A stretch of DNA of 64,000 nucleotides from positions 221,425,943 to 221,489,942 of the forward strand of contig NC_084482.1 of NCBI RefSeq assembly GCF_030035675.1. The letters run 5' to 3'. The notes under the pieces are model-generated. The model was not told the origin of the DNA. It saw only the letters and a program-made list of their open reading frames with translations, and made no database searches. The translations under genes were made by a program, and so were the position numbers. Numbering within the stretch: position 1 is the stretch's first letter; each line of letters begins with the position of its first letter. Shown here piece by piece: positions 1 to 11,357 of the stretch. This DNA comes from Rhineura floridana (Eukaryota > Chordata > Lepidosauria > Squamata > Rhineuridae).

Positions 1-2
1 TT

Positions 3-173
<171 letters not shown>

Positions 174-280
174 TGACTGATGAATGCTGAATTTATGAAT
201 TTAGTACCTGTGCTATTTAACCTTCCCCGGCAGGGGTGTTGTTAGAGAAATGGGTGGCTGAGCCCCAGATATTTGGGGAG

Positions 281-501
281 GGACTGCAGCTCAGAGGGGG
301 AACACCTGCTTTGCATGTAGAAGGTCCAAGGTTTAGTCCCTGGCAGCTGCAAGAGGGGTGAAAGGATCCTGTAGGAGTTGCTGGAAAAGAGGTGCTTTCT
401 CTGCCTGAGATCCTGGAGATCCATTGCTAGTTCTAGTAGCCAAGGCTGGGCTAGATGGACAAATTCTCTGATCTGGTGTAATGCAACTTCCTCTGTTCTT
501 G
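281..501 (+). repeat. tRNA-derived SINE, unit 1
   Basis: The head resembles a tRNA gene: a CAGCTCAGAGGGGGAACACC A-box-like part, TGCTTTGCATG, then a B-box-like stretch (ccaaggtttagtccctggc). The tail is GGCTAGATGGAC followed by a CTTCCTCTGTTCTT end. This head-tail combination is a common squamate SINE type. The same insertion lies after the KRAB exon of units 2 and 3, so it predates the cluster duplications. Confidence 0.7.
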
Positions 502-639
502 GGGCTTTTTGATCATTAAATGTGAGGAAGGAGCTCCAAAACCCCAGCAGAGCATCTTTTCCTGCATCCCCAGCAGGTAATTGACATTCTGTGACTTATA
601 CTCTAAACTCCCAGTGGGAAAAGATGCTCCTGGGAGCAT

Positions 640-1030
640 CCAGTGCCTCCTCCCTTCCTCTGCCCAAAGGTCAGCTTTTGTCTTTGAAGCAGGAAGAAGC
701 GGCAGTTTGGAGAAGAGGAAGCGGAGGTGGAGGCTACAGTTTGTAGGGAATGACCTCCAGAAGACAGGACAGAGAGCAAGATTTAGCTTTGCCAGCCCTG
801 GTGGGAAGTCTGGAAACAGAAATGGAGCACAGAGACTCTTTGACTCAGGCAGGGACACAGCGAAGACAGGAGGCAAGAGGGACCCCGAGAAAGGCTCCTT
901 GGCAGCTAGAACAAGGGCCGTTCCCTCAGCTAGCAGAGATCCCGGGAAAGCAGGAATTGCAGCAGCGCCCTTGAAAGGGGACGTTTGCTCCGGCAGGAAA
1001 GGGTCCAGAGAAGGCAAGAACCTGCGGTGA
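640..1030 (+). other. Conserved open block in first intron, unit 1
   Basis: This purine-rich stretch is retained in all three units (about 44120-44510 and 61270-61630). It is open in two forward frames; the cleaner one (750-974) would encode a Q/E-rich peptide ending QLAEIPGKQELQQRP. I recognise no domain. The flanks do not give a convincing acceptor-donor pair in a matching phase. It could be an old exon, part of a repeat, or chance openness in a low-stop sequence. Confidence 0.25.
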
Positions 1031-2226
1031 TGAATGAAAAGCAGGGGAGGGTGATGGAGTCAGACCCCAGTTGACATCTGGGGCTAAGAGAGATTTCAAG
1101 CAGCAAAAGGAACCGCACAAACTGGAACCCAGAGTGGGACCAATTTTACTCCTTAGGCTACTTTTTCCCATCAGGCCTTTTTGTTTCTGTTGCAAAGTGA
1201 CCCATATAGAAGCCATTTTTAAAGCTCATATTATCAATATTGAGCTGGAGGGTCTCCGAGGCTCATAAAGTAGTAGCCAGCCAACAACACCCTCACCTGT
1301 ATGAATCTCCCGTGCTTTAAGATCAACAGATGAGGCCTTCCAGGTGGTCCCTACACAGGATGAGGTACATGGTGATTTTTCAGTAAAGGCTCCTCGACAT
1401 GGAACATTCTCCCTACGTTGGGCCTCGTCTCTTTATATTTCCATGCCGTCGGTGAAGACATCTTTTTGGGAAGGTGTTCGGAGGAAGACAGACCCGAAAT
1501 TCCTGCTGGTTTTAATAGTTGTCATTCAGTGTTTTATTGTGTGTTTGGATAGACTGTGGGAGTTTTTTGGGATGTTTATATATTCTTATCTACTTCTTCT
1601 TTATTATAAACTGTCCTGTCCAAAAAGGTGACATATACTTCACCTACATGACAATGAATAAGTAAATATCCACTAATAGCAGAGCTGTAAAAAAATGGAA
1701 GAAAATAACGACCTGATAACAGAAACCAGCAATGCGCAATATTGCACCTCATCTTCCTCTCTTCCCTCCTGCAGTAGCAGAAGCAAGACAGGCGTGTCCG
1801 TGTGTGATATACATAATAGTTTTTGCCGGCAGTTAGGTGTGACCAGGTGAACCAAGTGGCCAGAGATCCCAGCCAAGAATCTTTTTAGGTCTAGGAATAT
1901 CTAATGGCCGATCAAGAAAGGAAATCTTTATCAGTGTCTATGTATAATTAACACGTCTAATTTACTGTACTTTGTGGACATAGCCACATATCAGAACATA
2001 GGTCTTACACAGCACATACAAAGGGGATGTACGCTAACGTGTTGCATTTCAAAGGACAGCATAGGTCACATTGATTTCCATCTGAAAAGGAGTGATCTCA
2101 CCTTTGCTGCGTGTGGACCTTAACACTCAGAGCAGGTGGTTCTTTCTTCGACCAGTGTCACGGACAACTGGTAAAAATCCCCAAGGCTGTCTGTCTTTTA
2201 TAGCTCTAGTTTGTATCTATCTAAAC
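1031..2226 (+). other. Intron sequence shared by all units
   Basis: No gene is seen. The part from about 1720 to 2950 also occurs inverted downstream of unit 2 (54257-55588) and in pieces near 26750 and 55985, so it probably belongs to a dispersed repeat of unknown type. From about 1862 onward the sequence matches unit 3 without a visible difference. Confidence 0.5.
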
Positions 2227-2362
2227 CAGGGTTTCCCGACCTTTGAGCCACAGATGTTGTGGGACTACAACTCCCATCAGCCCCATCCAGCATGGCCAAT
2301 GGTCAGGAATTATGGGAACTGTAGTCCAGCAACATCTGTGGACCAAAGGTTGGGAAACCCTG
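2227..2362. mobile_element. hAT-type MITE, unit 1
   Basis: This is a 136-bp near-palindrome with terminal inverted repeats CAGGGTTTCCC(G/A)ACCTTTG. Its flanks ATCTAAAC and ATCTAGAC form an 8-bp target duplication with one mismatch; the unit 2 copy has perfect ATCTAGAC on both sides. A CAGGG terminus and an 8-bp duplication are hAT features. It has no coding capacity. The interior carries the palindromic ACTACAACTCCCATCAGCCC stretch, which recurs in other small elements of this window. Confidence 0.8.
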
Positions 2363-3267
2363 ATCTAGACTCTGTCAGTTCATGCTCATATTACTACTAT
2401 ACTCTTGTTTCCATCATTTGAACTCTCATCCTAACCTGCATCTTGATGCTGATGTTGTATTCTAATAAGTTCTCCTGACTCACCCCTGTACAGCTTCAGC
2501 CATATATAGACATGATCATTGGCTGAATGCCCGGACTCCTTATAAAATGTTGATACTTTACGGGAAAGAATTTATTTTGGAACTACTGTAAACAAAACTC
2601 AAAGGAAAAAAGACACTTTAACTGGCAGCTTGTCTTTTTACTCATGTTTTGGCTTGTATTGTTTGCGCTACTTTTCCACACATAATTCTATGTAAATCAA
2701 TTATAAAGAATTGGAGATGGCCAATTTCTATAAATACAGGTGGCCTGTGACACAGTGAATTGCATCCACTGTTGCTGACTTTACTAGGTTCTGCCCTAGT
2801 AGTTTGCAGCCTACTAAGAAGCTGGCTTTACTAGGTTCACCCCCAACAGGCATTTCAAGATGAGCTTCATGCCCAGTGGACGCATGTTCACAAGTGCCAG
2901 ACTGACCCTACTTGGTCCACACAACTCTGTTCTATTCACCGAGAGCAGGACTTACCAGATCAAAATTATACCTTTTCTTATCTATAAAAATCTCTGTTTG
3001 TAAGGGCTGAATATTTTCTGGTCAAAAGTAACTAGTCTTGTCTATTTCCTTCAAAGAGTCGGACCTCCATTCGTGTTGGGAAGAAAGAAAAGATCCCTTT
3101 ATCCAGTATCCCAAAGATGCGACATCAACAGGTAGATGTTCAGCTGCGTTGAGGCCCCATTTTGGTTTGGAAATTGTAGGATTTTTCAGTTCCTGTGTAA
3201 TATGATTCGTTGCAGATTAATTGACTCATCAGGGTGTGAGTTCTCCTGGAGAACATCTTAGATGTCT

Positions 3268-3365
3268 TTAAGAAGAGCCTGCTGGATCAGGCCAATGGCA
3301 GCATGCCTATAGGAAGCAAGCAAGCAGGACCTGAGTGCAACCCTTGCCCCGTTGGGAGCACAGTG
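3268..3365 (-). repeat. CR1 3' fragment, unit 1
   Basis: The stretch AGAAGAGCCTGCTGGATCAG, continuing with a GCAAGCAGGACCTGAGTGCA match, fits the 3' end of the better preserved CR1 copies at 17990 and 29605, on the minus strand. It is short, diverged and shared with units 2 and 3. Confidence 0.65.
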
Positions 3366-3829
3366 ACTGTCTTAAAGCTGCAAAGTGCTCTCTGAAGTAC
3401 CCTTCCCCCTCCTTTCATTGAGCAGGGGGGGAGGGAAAAAAGGTGCCTTTCGGATGGGCTGCCTGCCAGAGAAGTCCCATGCACAGCCGATCTTTCTAAA
3501 AAGCAGTGGCTTCCGAAAGTGAACAGGCACCCACAGCCAAGCTGAGCCCTTGGCTCGCCACCCCACACTGCTTCTTTCAACTTCAGGAGCTGAATGGGGC
3601 TGCTTCACAGAGCAGTGCTGGGAGGGAGAAGTGATTTCCATTCATTGGAAACAGCTTCCCCTTCCTTGAGCAAAGCCCCCTCTAACCGCTGATCAGCTGA
3701 CTGGCAGGTGCAAGTGCGCCCCAGTCCAGCAAAGGAGCAATTGGCAGCCCATTTCAAGGTCCTGGTGGTTCTTTTGAAGCCTCACCTTTATCTGCCGCAC
3801 ATCTGATGTCAGATCGGAGGGTGGTGCCT

Positions 3830-3950
3830 TTATGTCCTCCCTGTAGACTTCCCATTCGCATCTGATCAGGCACTGTGAGGATGCTGGACTAGATAGGCCT
3901 GTGGTCTGATTCCACAGGGCTGTTCTGAGGAAGAGCCGCTAGGTTGAAGT
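3830..3950 (+). repeat. LINE 3'-end fragment, unit 1
   Basis: GTGAGGATGCTGGACTAGAT, followed by a GGTCTGATTCCACAGGGCTG match, is the plus-strand form of a CR1-type 3' end. A similar fragment lies at about 5745-5850, and both recur in unit 2. They flank two related intron segments that each include a KRAB-B-like stretch, suggesting an old local duplication. Confidence 0.5.
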
Positions 3951-4134
3951 TCCTTTTCTACCTGCTGAGGAATCCCCCAAATTAAGATGGCTGGATTGGT
4001 TTCCACAGAGCCCCTGAGTTGAGATTTATGTACACCTCCAGGCAACTGGTCAGGAGGATAACTTGGGTCCCTGTACTAATCAGTTCCCGATCTAAAATCT
4101 TTGTTTGCTTTGGGGAGGAGAGGATAATTTGGGA

Positions 4135-4216
4135 ATGTCAAAACTAGGCTTCACCTCTTGGCTGGAAGAGCATGATCCAGTTGTATGTGGCTCTGATGAA
4201 AGGGAGAGATCAGTAG
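4135..4216 (+). pseudogene. KRAB-B-like remnant, first copy, unit 1
   Basis: The frame from ATG reads MSKLGFTSWLEEHDP and then CGSDERERS, which resembles a KRAB B-box (compare the SKPDLVSWLEE-type pattern known from the family). A donor-like TAG/GTATGG follows, but I see no acceptor immediately upstream. The same sequence is at about 47595 in unit 2. I treat it as a decayed or unused exon; its identity rests on weak similarity. Confidence 0.35.
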
Positions 4217-5104
4217 GTATGGACTTGAAAGATGACTCAGGGAAGCTGTAGAAGGATTTCACAACACTGAATCTTGGTGGTCTCCAGGAACCCAGAGGGA
4301 GTACCCCAACACCTCAAATACCCCACGCTTCCCCCACATAGGTGTAGGGTTGGCAATAGCGTGTGCTATGTGTCTTTGAAGCACTCTCTATTTTCAGCAG
4401 TAATCAAAAGTGTGACATCAAATATAAATGCTTTATTAAAAGAGGAAAGAGGAAAATTACAAGCATGCACACTTGCTCTCAGATCAGCAAAGCTTCTCCA
4501 ATGGATCCTTAGCAGCAATGAAGTAGCTTGTAGGCATGAAAGATCTTCCTTACTCTGCCTGCTGAGGAACTCAGCAGAGGGGCACCCCCATGCTCCAAAA
4601 GCAATGCCCAGGCTGCTGGGACTAAGTGCTAGCTCAGAGAACATAGGATCCGCCTCTGGATGGTCAGGGAGTGATGACGTGTTCTTTATATACCCTCACG
4701 GATGTTCCCCCCTCCTACTTAAAGATGTTTTAATGTCAAATCTCTGAAATTAGTTGGTCACTAGCCTTCCACATCTCCTTCTTTCCTGGAAAGTGTCTGC
4801 CCTGACTACATAAGTTGTTTTCAAAGTGCACACTTGTTCGACTTTTTGAAATTAAACTTTGTGGTTTCTGTCTCCTTTTGGTTTTGCTATTTGTGACCTT
4901 CGGGACTTTCTAAACCTCAAATATCAATCATTGGTGACCCAAAGTGACCTGCTCTTTTAAAGCTTTTCCCTAACAAATACTGATGCCATTTTATGATTAA
5001 TTGAAACCTATAGAAACCCTAAAGTTATAATCTCTGTTTAATCAGTACCACTCTATTGGCATTATATTAGCATTTAAAGCATCTTCCTTTCTTGCACGTG
5101 CGTC

Positions 5105-5211
5105 CCAGGTTACCTTCCTCAGTTTATCCAGGATGTCTCCCTTTCATCTCTGAAATTAGTTGGTCACTAGCCTTCCACATCACCTTCTTTCCAGGTTACC
5201 TTCCTCAGTTT
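5105..5211 (+). repeat. 86-bp minisatellite, short allele, unit 1
   Basis: One full 86-bp unit starts with CCAGGTTACCTTCCTCAG and is followed by a partial second unit at 5191. Part of the same motif (ATTAGTTGGTCACTAGCC) also stands alone at about 4750. Unit 2 has three full copies at the matching place. Confidence 0.8.
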
Positions 5212-5419
5212 AGCTTTCTTGGAGCAAACCAGGATGTCTCCCTTTGCAATCCTCCAGCTTGCTACTGTGCTTTGCATAGAGACATTTAAAATTTCTTGTA
5301 ACGAATTCACTCTTGCTTGCATTCATTTGTAAATTACTCCCTATATATGATGAAGCTTCATCTCCTTTGAAACTAGATTTTATAGAGTTTAAATCATTTG
5401 AACATTGACATGAAATCGA

Positions 5420-5695
5420 GCCTTCAGTGTCATCGGCCCAGTTCTCTGGAAAGCTCTGCCAACAGAGGTTCAGCAGGCGTCTTCTGTTTTAACTTCGAAG
5501 CGCCTGCTGAAAACCTTTCTGTGCCACCAGGCAGGCAATTAAGAGCATGCTCTTTTCACAACACTTGACCTTTGTTTGTATTGTATATTTGATGTTTTTA
5601 ATTTATCGTGGTTGCCTTTTCTTAACGTGTTGTAAACTGCTTTGACGTTTCTAATGAAATAGCGGTATACAAAGAGCCTATAAATGAATAAATAG
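5420..5695 (+). repeat. L2-like LINE 3' fragment, unit 1
   Basis: The forward frame contains a decayed LINE ORF2 C-terminus (LWKALPTEVQQASS, then KRLLKTFLC). It is followed by a 3' UTR ending GCGGTATACAAAGAGCC and an A-rich tail. This C-terminal W..LP..KR.LKTFL pattern is typical of L2/CR1-group LINEs. The same insertion lies at about 49040-49320 in unit 2, so it predates the duplication. Confidence 0.65.
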
Positions 5696-6096
5696 ATGTG
5701 ATATCTCTGGAATCAGAAAAACAGCTGGAGCTAAGTGATGCCTTCATGTGCTCCCTGTAGACTTCCCATCTGCATCCACTTTGGCACTGTGAGGATGCTG
5801 GAATAGATAGGCCTGTGGTCTGATCCAGCCAGGCTGTTCATATAAGGAGGGAGAATGGCATCCAGGTTGAAGTTTCCTTCCCATCTGCTGAGAAATCCCC
5901 CAAATTAAGATAGCTGGATTGGTTTCCACAGTGTCACTGAATTGAGATTTTTGAACAGTTTCTTGTCCACAAGAGACATTTGGATCTACATGTCCCTGTG
6001 CTATTCATCTCCAGGAGATCTAAGATCGTTCTTTGTTTTGGAGAGAGGAGAATAATTTCAGTTCAGAATTAATTAGCTTATCTGTATCTTTGAAAG

Positions 6097-6190
6097 AAAT
6101 GTCAAACCTGGGCTTAGTCTCTTGGCTAGAAGAACAAGATCTAATTGTACAGGGCTTTGATGAAGGGGAGAGATCAGTCGGGCATTCCCC
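6097..6190 (+). pseudogene. KRAB-B-like remnant, second copy, unit 1
   Basis: After a possible acceptor (CTTTGAAAG, weak pyrimidine tract), a phase-1 exon would read E-MSNLGLVSWLEEQDLIVQG, then FDEGERS. This resembles KRAB B-boxes more closely than the copy at 4135. The phase would fit KRAB-A (phase 1), but no strong phase-1 donor follows. It is conserved at about 49720 in unit 2. It could be an optional exon or a relic. Confidence 0.4.
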
Positions 6191-6703
6191 TTTCGGTTCA
6201 GAGCATCATTGCAAACTCGTGTAGTGTTGGTCTTTGGCCATCCCTGTCTTAGCTCAGCTAAGTTTAATCCCTTGAATCTTCAGGTGGAATTTAGAAGTGT
6301 CTTTATCTGAAAACCTGCAGCGCAGCTGCCAGCCAGTATTGACAGTACTGACCTCGAGGGACCAGGGTCTGATTCAGTATATCACAACTTCATTTGTTCC
6401 TATATTCCTGTCTGACCAGCTGTTTTGACTGCAGTCAAATTATTAAGAATCAAGGAGAAGTGAGCTGTGCCCAGTTTGTCCTGTTCTGCAGTCTTGCTGC
6501 CCTTCTCTTCCCCCACACCCCACTTTTCATTCCATACTATTTTAGAAATATATATCACAGTTGTATGGCAGTAGGAGGAAAATCCAGACAAATCTGGGCT
6601 TAATGACATCAAGTGTTATATGGACCTGAAAGGAATTTATGTTGCTGTGTGAGACTGTAGGATATTCAGGTAACCTTGCTTTCATCTGGCCATGCAAAGA
6701 TAA

Positions 6704-8118
6704 CGTAAAATCTTTATTACGGTCCAAGACCAGCGGTATAATTACGGATCCTCTGAATATCAGAGTGGAGATAGAATACAATACAGTATCATTGCAGTGA
6801 GAAAGCTAAAAAGCTAAAACCGGGTCCACATAGTAATCTAGCTAAAACCTTCATCTAATAGACATCGCATTAGGTCCCTCCTGTGAGCCATAGCAGCTGT
6901 GCAGAACGAGGCGACCTCAGACTGATCCGTGATTCTGAATCTGCCATTAAATATTGTAAAATCATAGCTTCTGGGCTCAGAGGAAGATTAGATAAAAGTG
7001 GGGAGATGAACTTAAGGCGGAGATCTGAATAAAAAGGGCAGCAAAGTAGTACAAGGTTCACTGTCTCCACCGCATCTGCTCCACAGGGGCAAGTTCGATC
7101 ATAATTATCAACGCCCCTGTATCTACCATCCATAGTGCCGAGGGCAGAACATTGAATCGTGCCAGGGTAAAAGCTCTCCTGAGTTTTGGGGTAGATAAAC
7201 TTGGAATGTAAGTGGCCAAGTTACAGGGATTTACATTAATACTGCATTGTGAATAAGCGGCAACTAGGCTCATGTTGTTCTGATACTCAACATCTTTGAG
7301 GTGTTGGATGATTGTTGTGTTAGCGGTCGTATGGCCTAGGGCACCAATCGCTGGGAGCGAAAAACCGAGAGTTCCGAGTTTGTGAACCATTACCCGTTGC
7401 CATTGAGATTGGAAGGAATCTTCCAAAGTTAATGGGGACAATCCAGTGGGTAAAAATAGCAGCTTCATCTAGTAGTTAAATTTTAATATCCAAGCGTGGG
7501 TCTCAATCAGAAGGGCACCTAATTCCAAGCATAAGGTCACACTGGGGACACATCTCAGAGCGCCCAAAACAGACCTCATGAATTTAGATTGTACCCTCTC
7601 CAACAATGCGTAATTGCCTGCACTACAAATTTGGGTCCCGTAAAGCAGTTGAGGAAGCACCTTGGCGTTGAATACCTGGACTGCTGCCGGAATGTACTGA
7701 CCGCCCTTTGTATAAAAGAAGGTCAGTAAAGCTCTGGCTGATTTCTGTGCAGTCGCAGCAGACTGGACAAAATGCGCATTCCAAGAACCTAAGGGATGGA
7801 ATGCAATGCCAAGGTAACTGAAGGCGTTGACTTGGTCAATAATATGGTTGTCAATTTGCCAGCGGTGTTTATGTCTACTTTTGGCAAAAACTAAAACCTT
7901 GCATTTCGCATAGTTAATTCTCAAAAGTTCATCCACACAAAAGGAGGCAAGTTCTCTTAAGAGATGACATAAGCCCACCTGCGTTTGGCATAACAGGGCA
8001 ATGTCGTCGGCATATAGAAGGCAGGTTAAGTGTCTCCTTGCCAAGACAGGAGGGTGAGAGTTTACTGCCGACAGGCGTTTTGTCAGCGAGTTTATATAGA
8101 TATTGAATAGGGAGGGAG
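6704..8118 (-). mobile_element. 5'-truncated I/Vingi-like LINE in intron, unit 1
   Basis: This fragment holds the 3' part of ORF2 on the minus strand. It has an RT palm (FNIYINSLTKRL, then CLLYADDIALL), the thumb region (NAFSYLGIAFHPLG, LLYGTQI) and a C-terminal zinc-binding CPCGADAVETVNL...CPFYSD segment. The frame is broken into at least three pieces. A 16-bp target duplication (ggccatgcaaagataa) lies at 6688-6703 and 8119-8134 and fixes both ends. The unit 2 copy (50327-51740) has the same duplication, so insertion preceded gene duplication. The clade is my inference from the C-terminal motif; R1 or another I-group clade is possible. Confidence 0.8.
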
Positions 8119-8259
8119 GGCCATGCAAAGATAAAAGGGGGAGAATTATGGAGATGTAAAAATAGAGAAGCAGATAATTGGGCTTCATCTGTGATGAAAT
8201 GCTTTGTTTTTGCCTTGAAATTCCAATGTGTTTTTTTCAACCCTCTTCCCCCTCAGCAG

Positions 8260-9557
8260 GTGACCGGCAGAATGAGAATTATAGAAAACCACAGATGGTG
8301 CCACTGGTAATAGCCAAGACTGAGAGTCAAAAAGAGATATTTGGAAATCACAGGGGACCAAAATCATCTGAAAGAAAGCAGCCAAAGAATGGGAGCAAGA
8401 AATCCTCTACTTGTCATAGTTTTCATCAAAGAACACACACCGGAGAAAAACCATTTAAATGCATGGAATTTGGAAAGAGCTTCAGTGTAAAAACTAGCCT
8501 TACTTCACATCACAGAACCCACACAGGGGAGAAACCATTTAAATGCAGGGAATGTGGAAAAAGCTTTACTCGGAACGATCATCTTACTTCACATAAAAGA
8601 ACCCACACAGGAGAGAAACCTTTTAAATGCAGAGAGTGTGAAAAGAGCTTCAGTCTAAGCAGTAGCCTTAAATTACATCACCGAAAACACACAGGGGAGA
8701 AACCATTTAAATGCATGGTGTGTGGAAAGAGCTTCAGTCAGAGCAGTGACCTTACTTTGCATCAAAGAACCCACACAGGGGAGAAGCCATTTAAATGCAA
8801 AGAGTGTGGAAAGAGCTTCAGTCAGAGTGGTAACCTTACATTACATGAAAGAACACACACAGGGGAGAAACCATTTAAATGCATGGAGTGTGGACAGGGC
8901 TTTAGTCAGAGAAGTAAGCTTACTTCACATCAAAGAACCCACCCAGGGGAGAAGCCATTTAAATGTAAGGAGTGTGGAAAGAACTTCAGTCATGGCGGTC
9001 ACCTTACATCGCATCAAAGAACCCATACAGGGGAGAAGCCATTTAAATGCAGTGAGTGTGGAAAGAGCTTCAGTGTAAGCAGTAGCCTTACTTCGCATCA
9101 CAGAACCCACACAGTGGAGAAACCATTTAAATGCAGGGAATGTGGAAAAAGCTTTACTCAGAACAATCATCTTACTTCACATCAAAGAACCCACACAGGA
9201 GAGAAACCTTTTAAATGTATGGAGTGTGGAAAGAGCTTCAGTGTAAGCAATAAACTTATTTTACATCAGAGAACTCACACAGGGGAGAAGCCATTTAAAT
9301 GCAAGCAGTGTGGAAAGAGCTTTAGACACAAGCGGTACCTTACAGTACATGAAAGAACCCACACTGGAGAAAAACCATTTAAATGCAGTGAGTGCGGAAA
9401 GAGCTTCAGTGTAAGCAGTAGCCTGAAATTACATCACCGAACACACACAGGGGAGAAACCATTTAAATGTATGGAGTGTGGAAAGAGCTTCAGTGTAAGC
9501 AATAATATGGTTGTCAATTTGCCAGCGGTGTTTATGTCTACTTTTGGCGAAAACTAA
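8260..9557 (+). CDS. C2H2 finger exon A, unit 1 (12 fingers, LINE-derived tail)
   Basis: This terminal exon starts after a CAGCAG tandem acceptor in phase 1, so KRAB joins it as [15 protein letters not shown] ~60-residue linker and a degenerate half finger ([10 protein letters not shown]) precede 12 fingers of the CxECGKSF...[12 protein letters not shown] type joined by canonical linkers. Finger 1 has lost its second Cys (CMEFG). A 13th finger begins ([13 protein letters not shown]), but at about 9503 the sequence changes into antisense LINE. The protein therefore ends in a short non-finger tail with stop at 9555, and this finger lacks both His ligands. The protein would be a nuclear DNA-binding KRAB repressor. 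An AATAAA at 9916-9921, supplied by the next LINE, could serve as polyadenylation signal. Exon B (21853) and the unit 2 exon are paralogues with 22 fingers. Confidence 0.88.
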
Positions 9558-9853
9558 AACCTTGCATTTCGCATAGTTAATTCTCAAAAGTTCATCCACA
9601 CAAAAGGAGGCAAGTTCTCTTAAGAGATGACATAAGCCCACCTGCGTTTGGCATAACAGGGCAATGTCGTCGGCATATAGAAGACAGGTTAAGTGTCTCC
9701 TTGCCAAGACAGGAGGGTGAGAGTTTACTGCCGACAGGCGTTTTGTCAGCGAGTTTATATAGATATTGAATAGGGAGGGAGGGCCATGCAAAGATAAAAG
9801 GGGGAGAATTATGGAGATGCAAAAATAGAGAAGCAGATAATTGGGCTTCATCT
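9505..9853. repeat. Direct duplicate of 7842-8190 joined to a finger array
   Basis: This segment repeats the intronic LINE and the intron tail found immediately upstream of exon A (offset 1663 bp, only a few differences). Its left junction lies in a finger codon run at the shared bases CAATAA, a microhomology. Its right part ran into the intron leading to exon B before complex I inserted at TGGGCTTCATCT. It marks an unequal recombination between a finger repeat and the LINE. Confidence 0.88.
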
Positions 9854-11357
9854 AGTGTAAGTCACTTTATTTGCTGTCAAAGACCCATAATACAAGGTAA
9901 AATACAAGAGAAAAAAATAAAATACATGGTTAAACTGTTTTGTACTATATACAGAAATCAGAGTGGAAATAATTCGCAGGCTAGACAGACTACAGCTTTG
10001 GAGTGGGCCAACGTGACATGAGATGGATTAAAGCCTGCCCGAGGGTTGGAATTGGGCATTGGACTGTTTGTTTTGGTTATTACTTTTGACTAAGGTCATG
10101 GACATGGAACAATAATATGTATTTCTGGGTATAGGGTACTGACATTGGAAATTACTCCAGGAACTTGTGCTGTTCTGGGGGAGGAATTTGGTTTTATCTT
10201 CCGACTTGTGGTCGGAGAGCCCAATTCTTCGGGTTGCAGGAAGCGCATCTCAAGCCAAGAAGAGCTAGTTGATGGCTTGGATACACCCGGAATCGGATCA
10301 TAATGTTGGGGTCTAAGTATCTTCCTTCCTTTATCTGGGGTTAGGGGTCTATTAATATTGCTTGATAGCAAACTGTGTGAAAGAGATTGGTTTGTCATAG
10401 TTCTAGACGGAGATTTGTTAAAATTATCTGAAACTAAAGGGAAGGCTTGGGGGGAATCAGCTCTGTTTGATTCGGAGCATCGCTTTGTTAAGCTTTGGAT
10501 AAGATAAGCCAATCTCTTAGTAATTCCTTCCTGATCTGGTTTAGGTAGACGGTCATAAGATTCCATAAGGAGGAGCTCTTCATGATCTAGTCCCTCCTGC
10601 CAGTGAAGTTGAAGTTGGCATTGGGCCGGGGGGTTAGTCCGAATGGGGAGCTCCTGACTATTCTGACTAGTAGGGGGTGTCTGGGGCCGAGATCTTTCTT
10701 CCCTTGATTGCAGGAGGGAGCGGTTAAGCAGTGAATTAAATGGAGCCTTATTTACAAAGTAGCGATGAATCCGGATACCATGGGTATAGAGGTCTTCTCT
10801 AATTTTGTAAATCTGTTCGGCGATAAATATCAATTGGAAGGTGAAAATGACACGTTTTTCGGGAAATTGTGAATAGAGATAAGACACATGCTTAACGCAG
10901 TTCTTGTATGGAATGTTCGGAGAGTAAAGTCTAAGGCAGGACTTACATGTTTTATCCATGTAGTCGATCTCTGCTCCAATTGCGTAGGTAAGAATGTTAC
11001 TGCTAATTTGTCTCTCGCCAATTGCAAGTTCCAGTTTGAGGCGTTGCAGAATCTGTCCGGAAGTAGGTGGGCATCGGTAGATTCATTGATATCTGAAATC
11101 CTGGATCCATTCTCTGACGTTTCTGTGCTGGGCTCTATTAAGGATTTAGTTTTCTTTCTTTTTTTTTAATAATTTTTATTCAAATTTTTCAAAAAACAAA
11201 CAAAACAAAGTCAAAAAAACATAACAATACAACAGAAAATAAAAATAAAATAGTTGACTTCCGATTTGTCGCAGATCAGCTATAGGTATATAGTATACAT
11301 CAAACCTGTCCCTTAATGTATACATACAGAATCCCTTTTCTCCATAGGCTGTCTTAA

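Noticed and set aside
4366-4747. Open frames near 4.3-4.7 kb as an exon
   Set aside because: The unit 2 counterpart has indels that break the frame, and no splice sites or domain are apparent.
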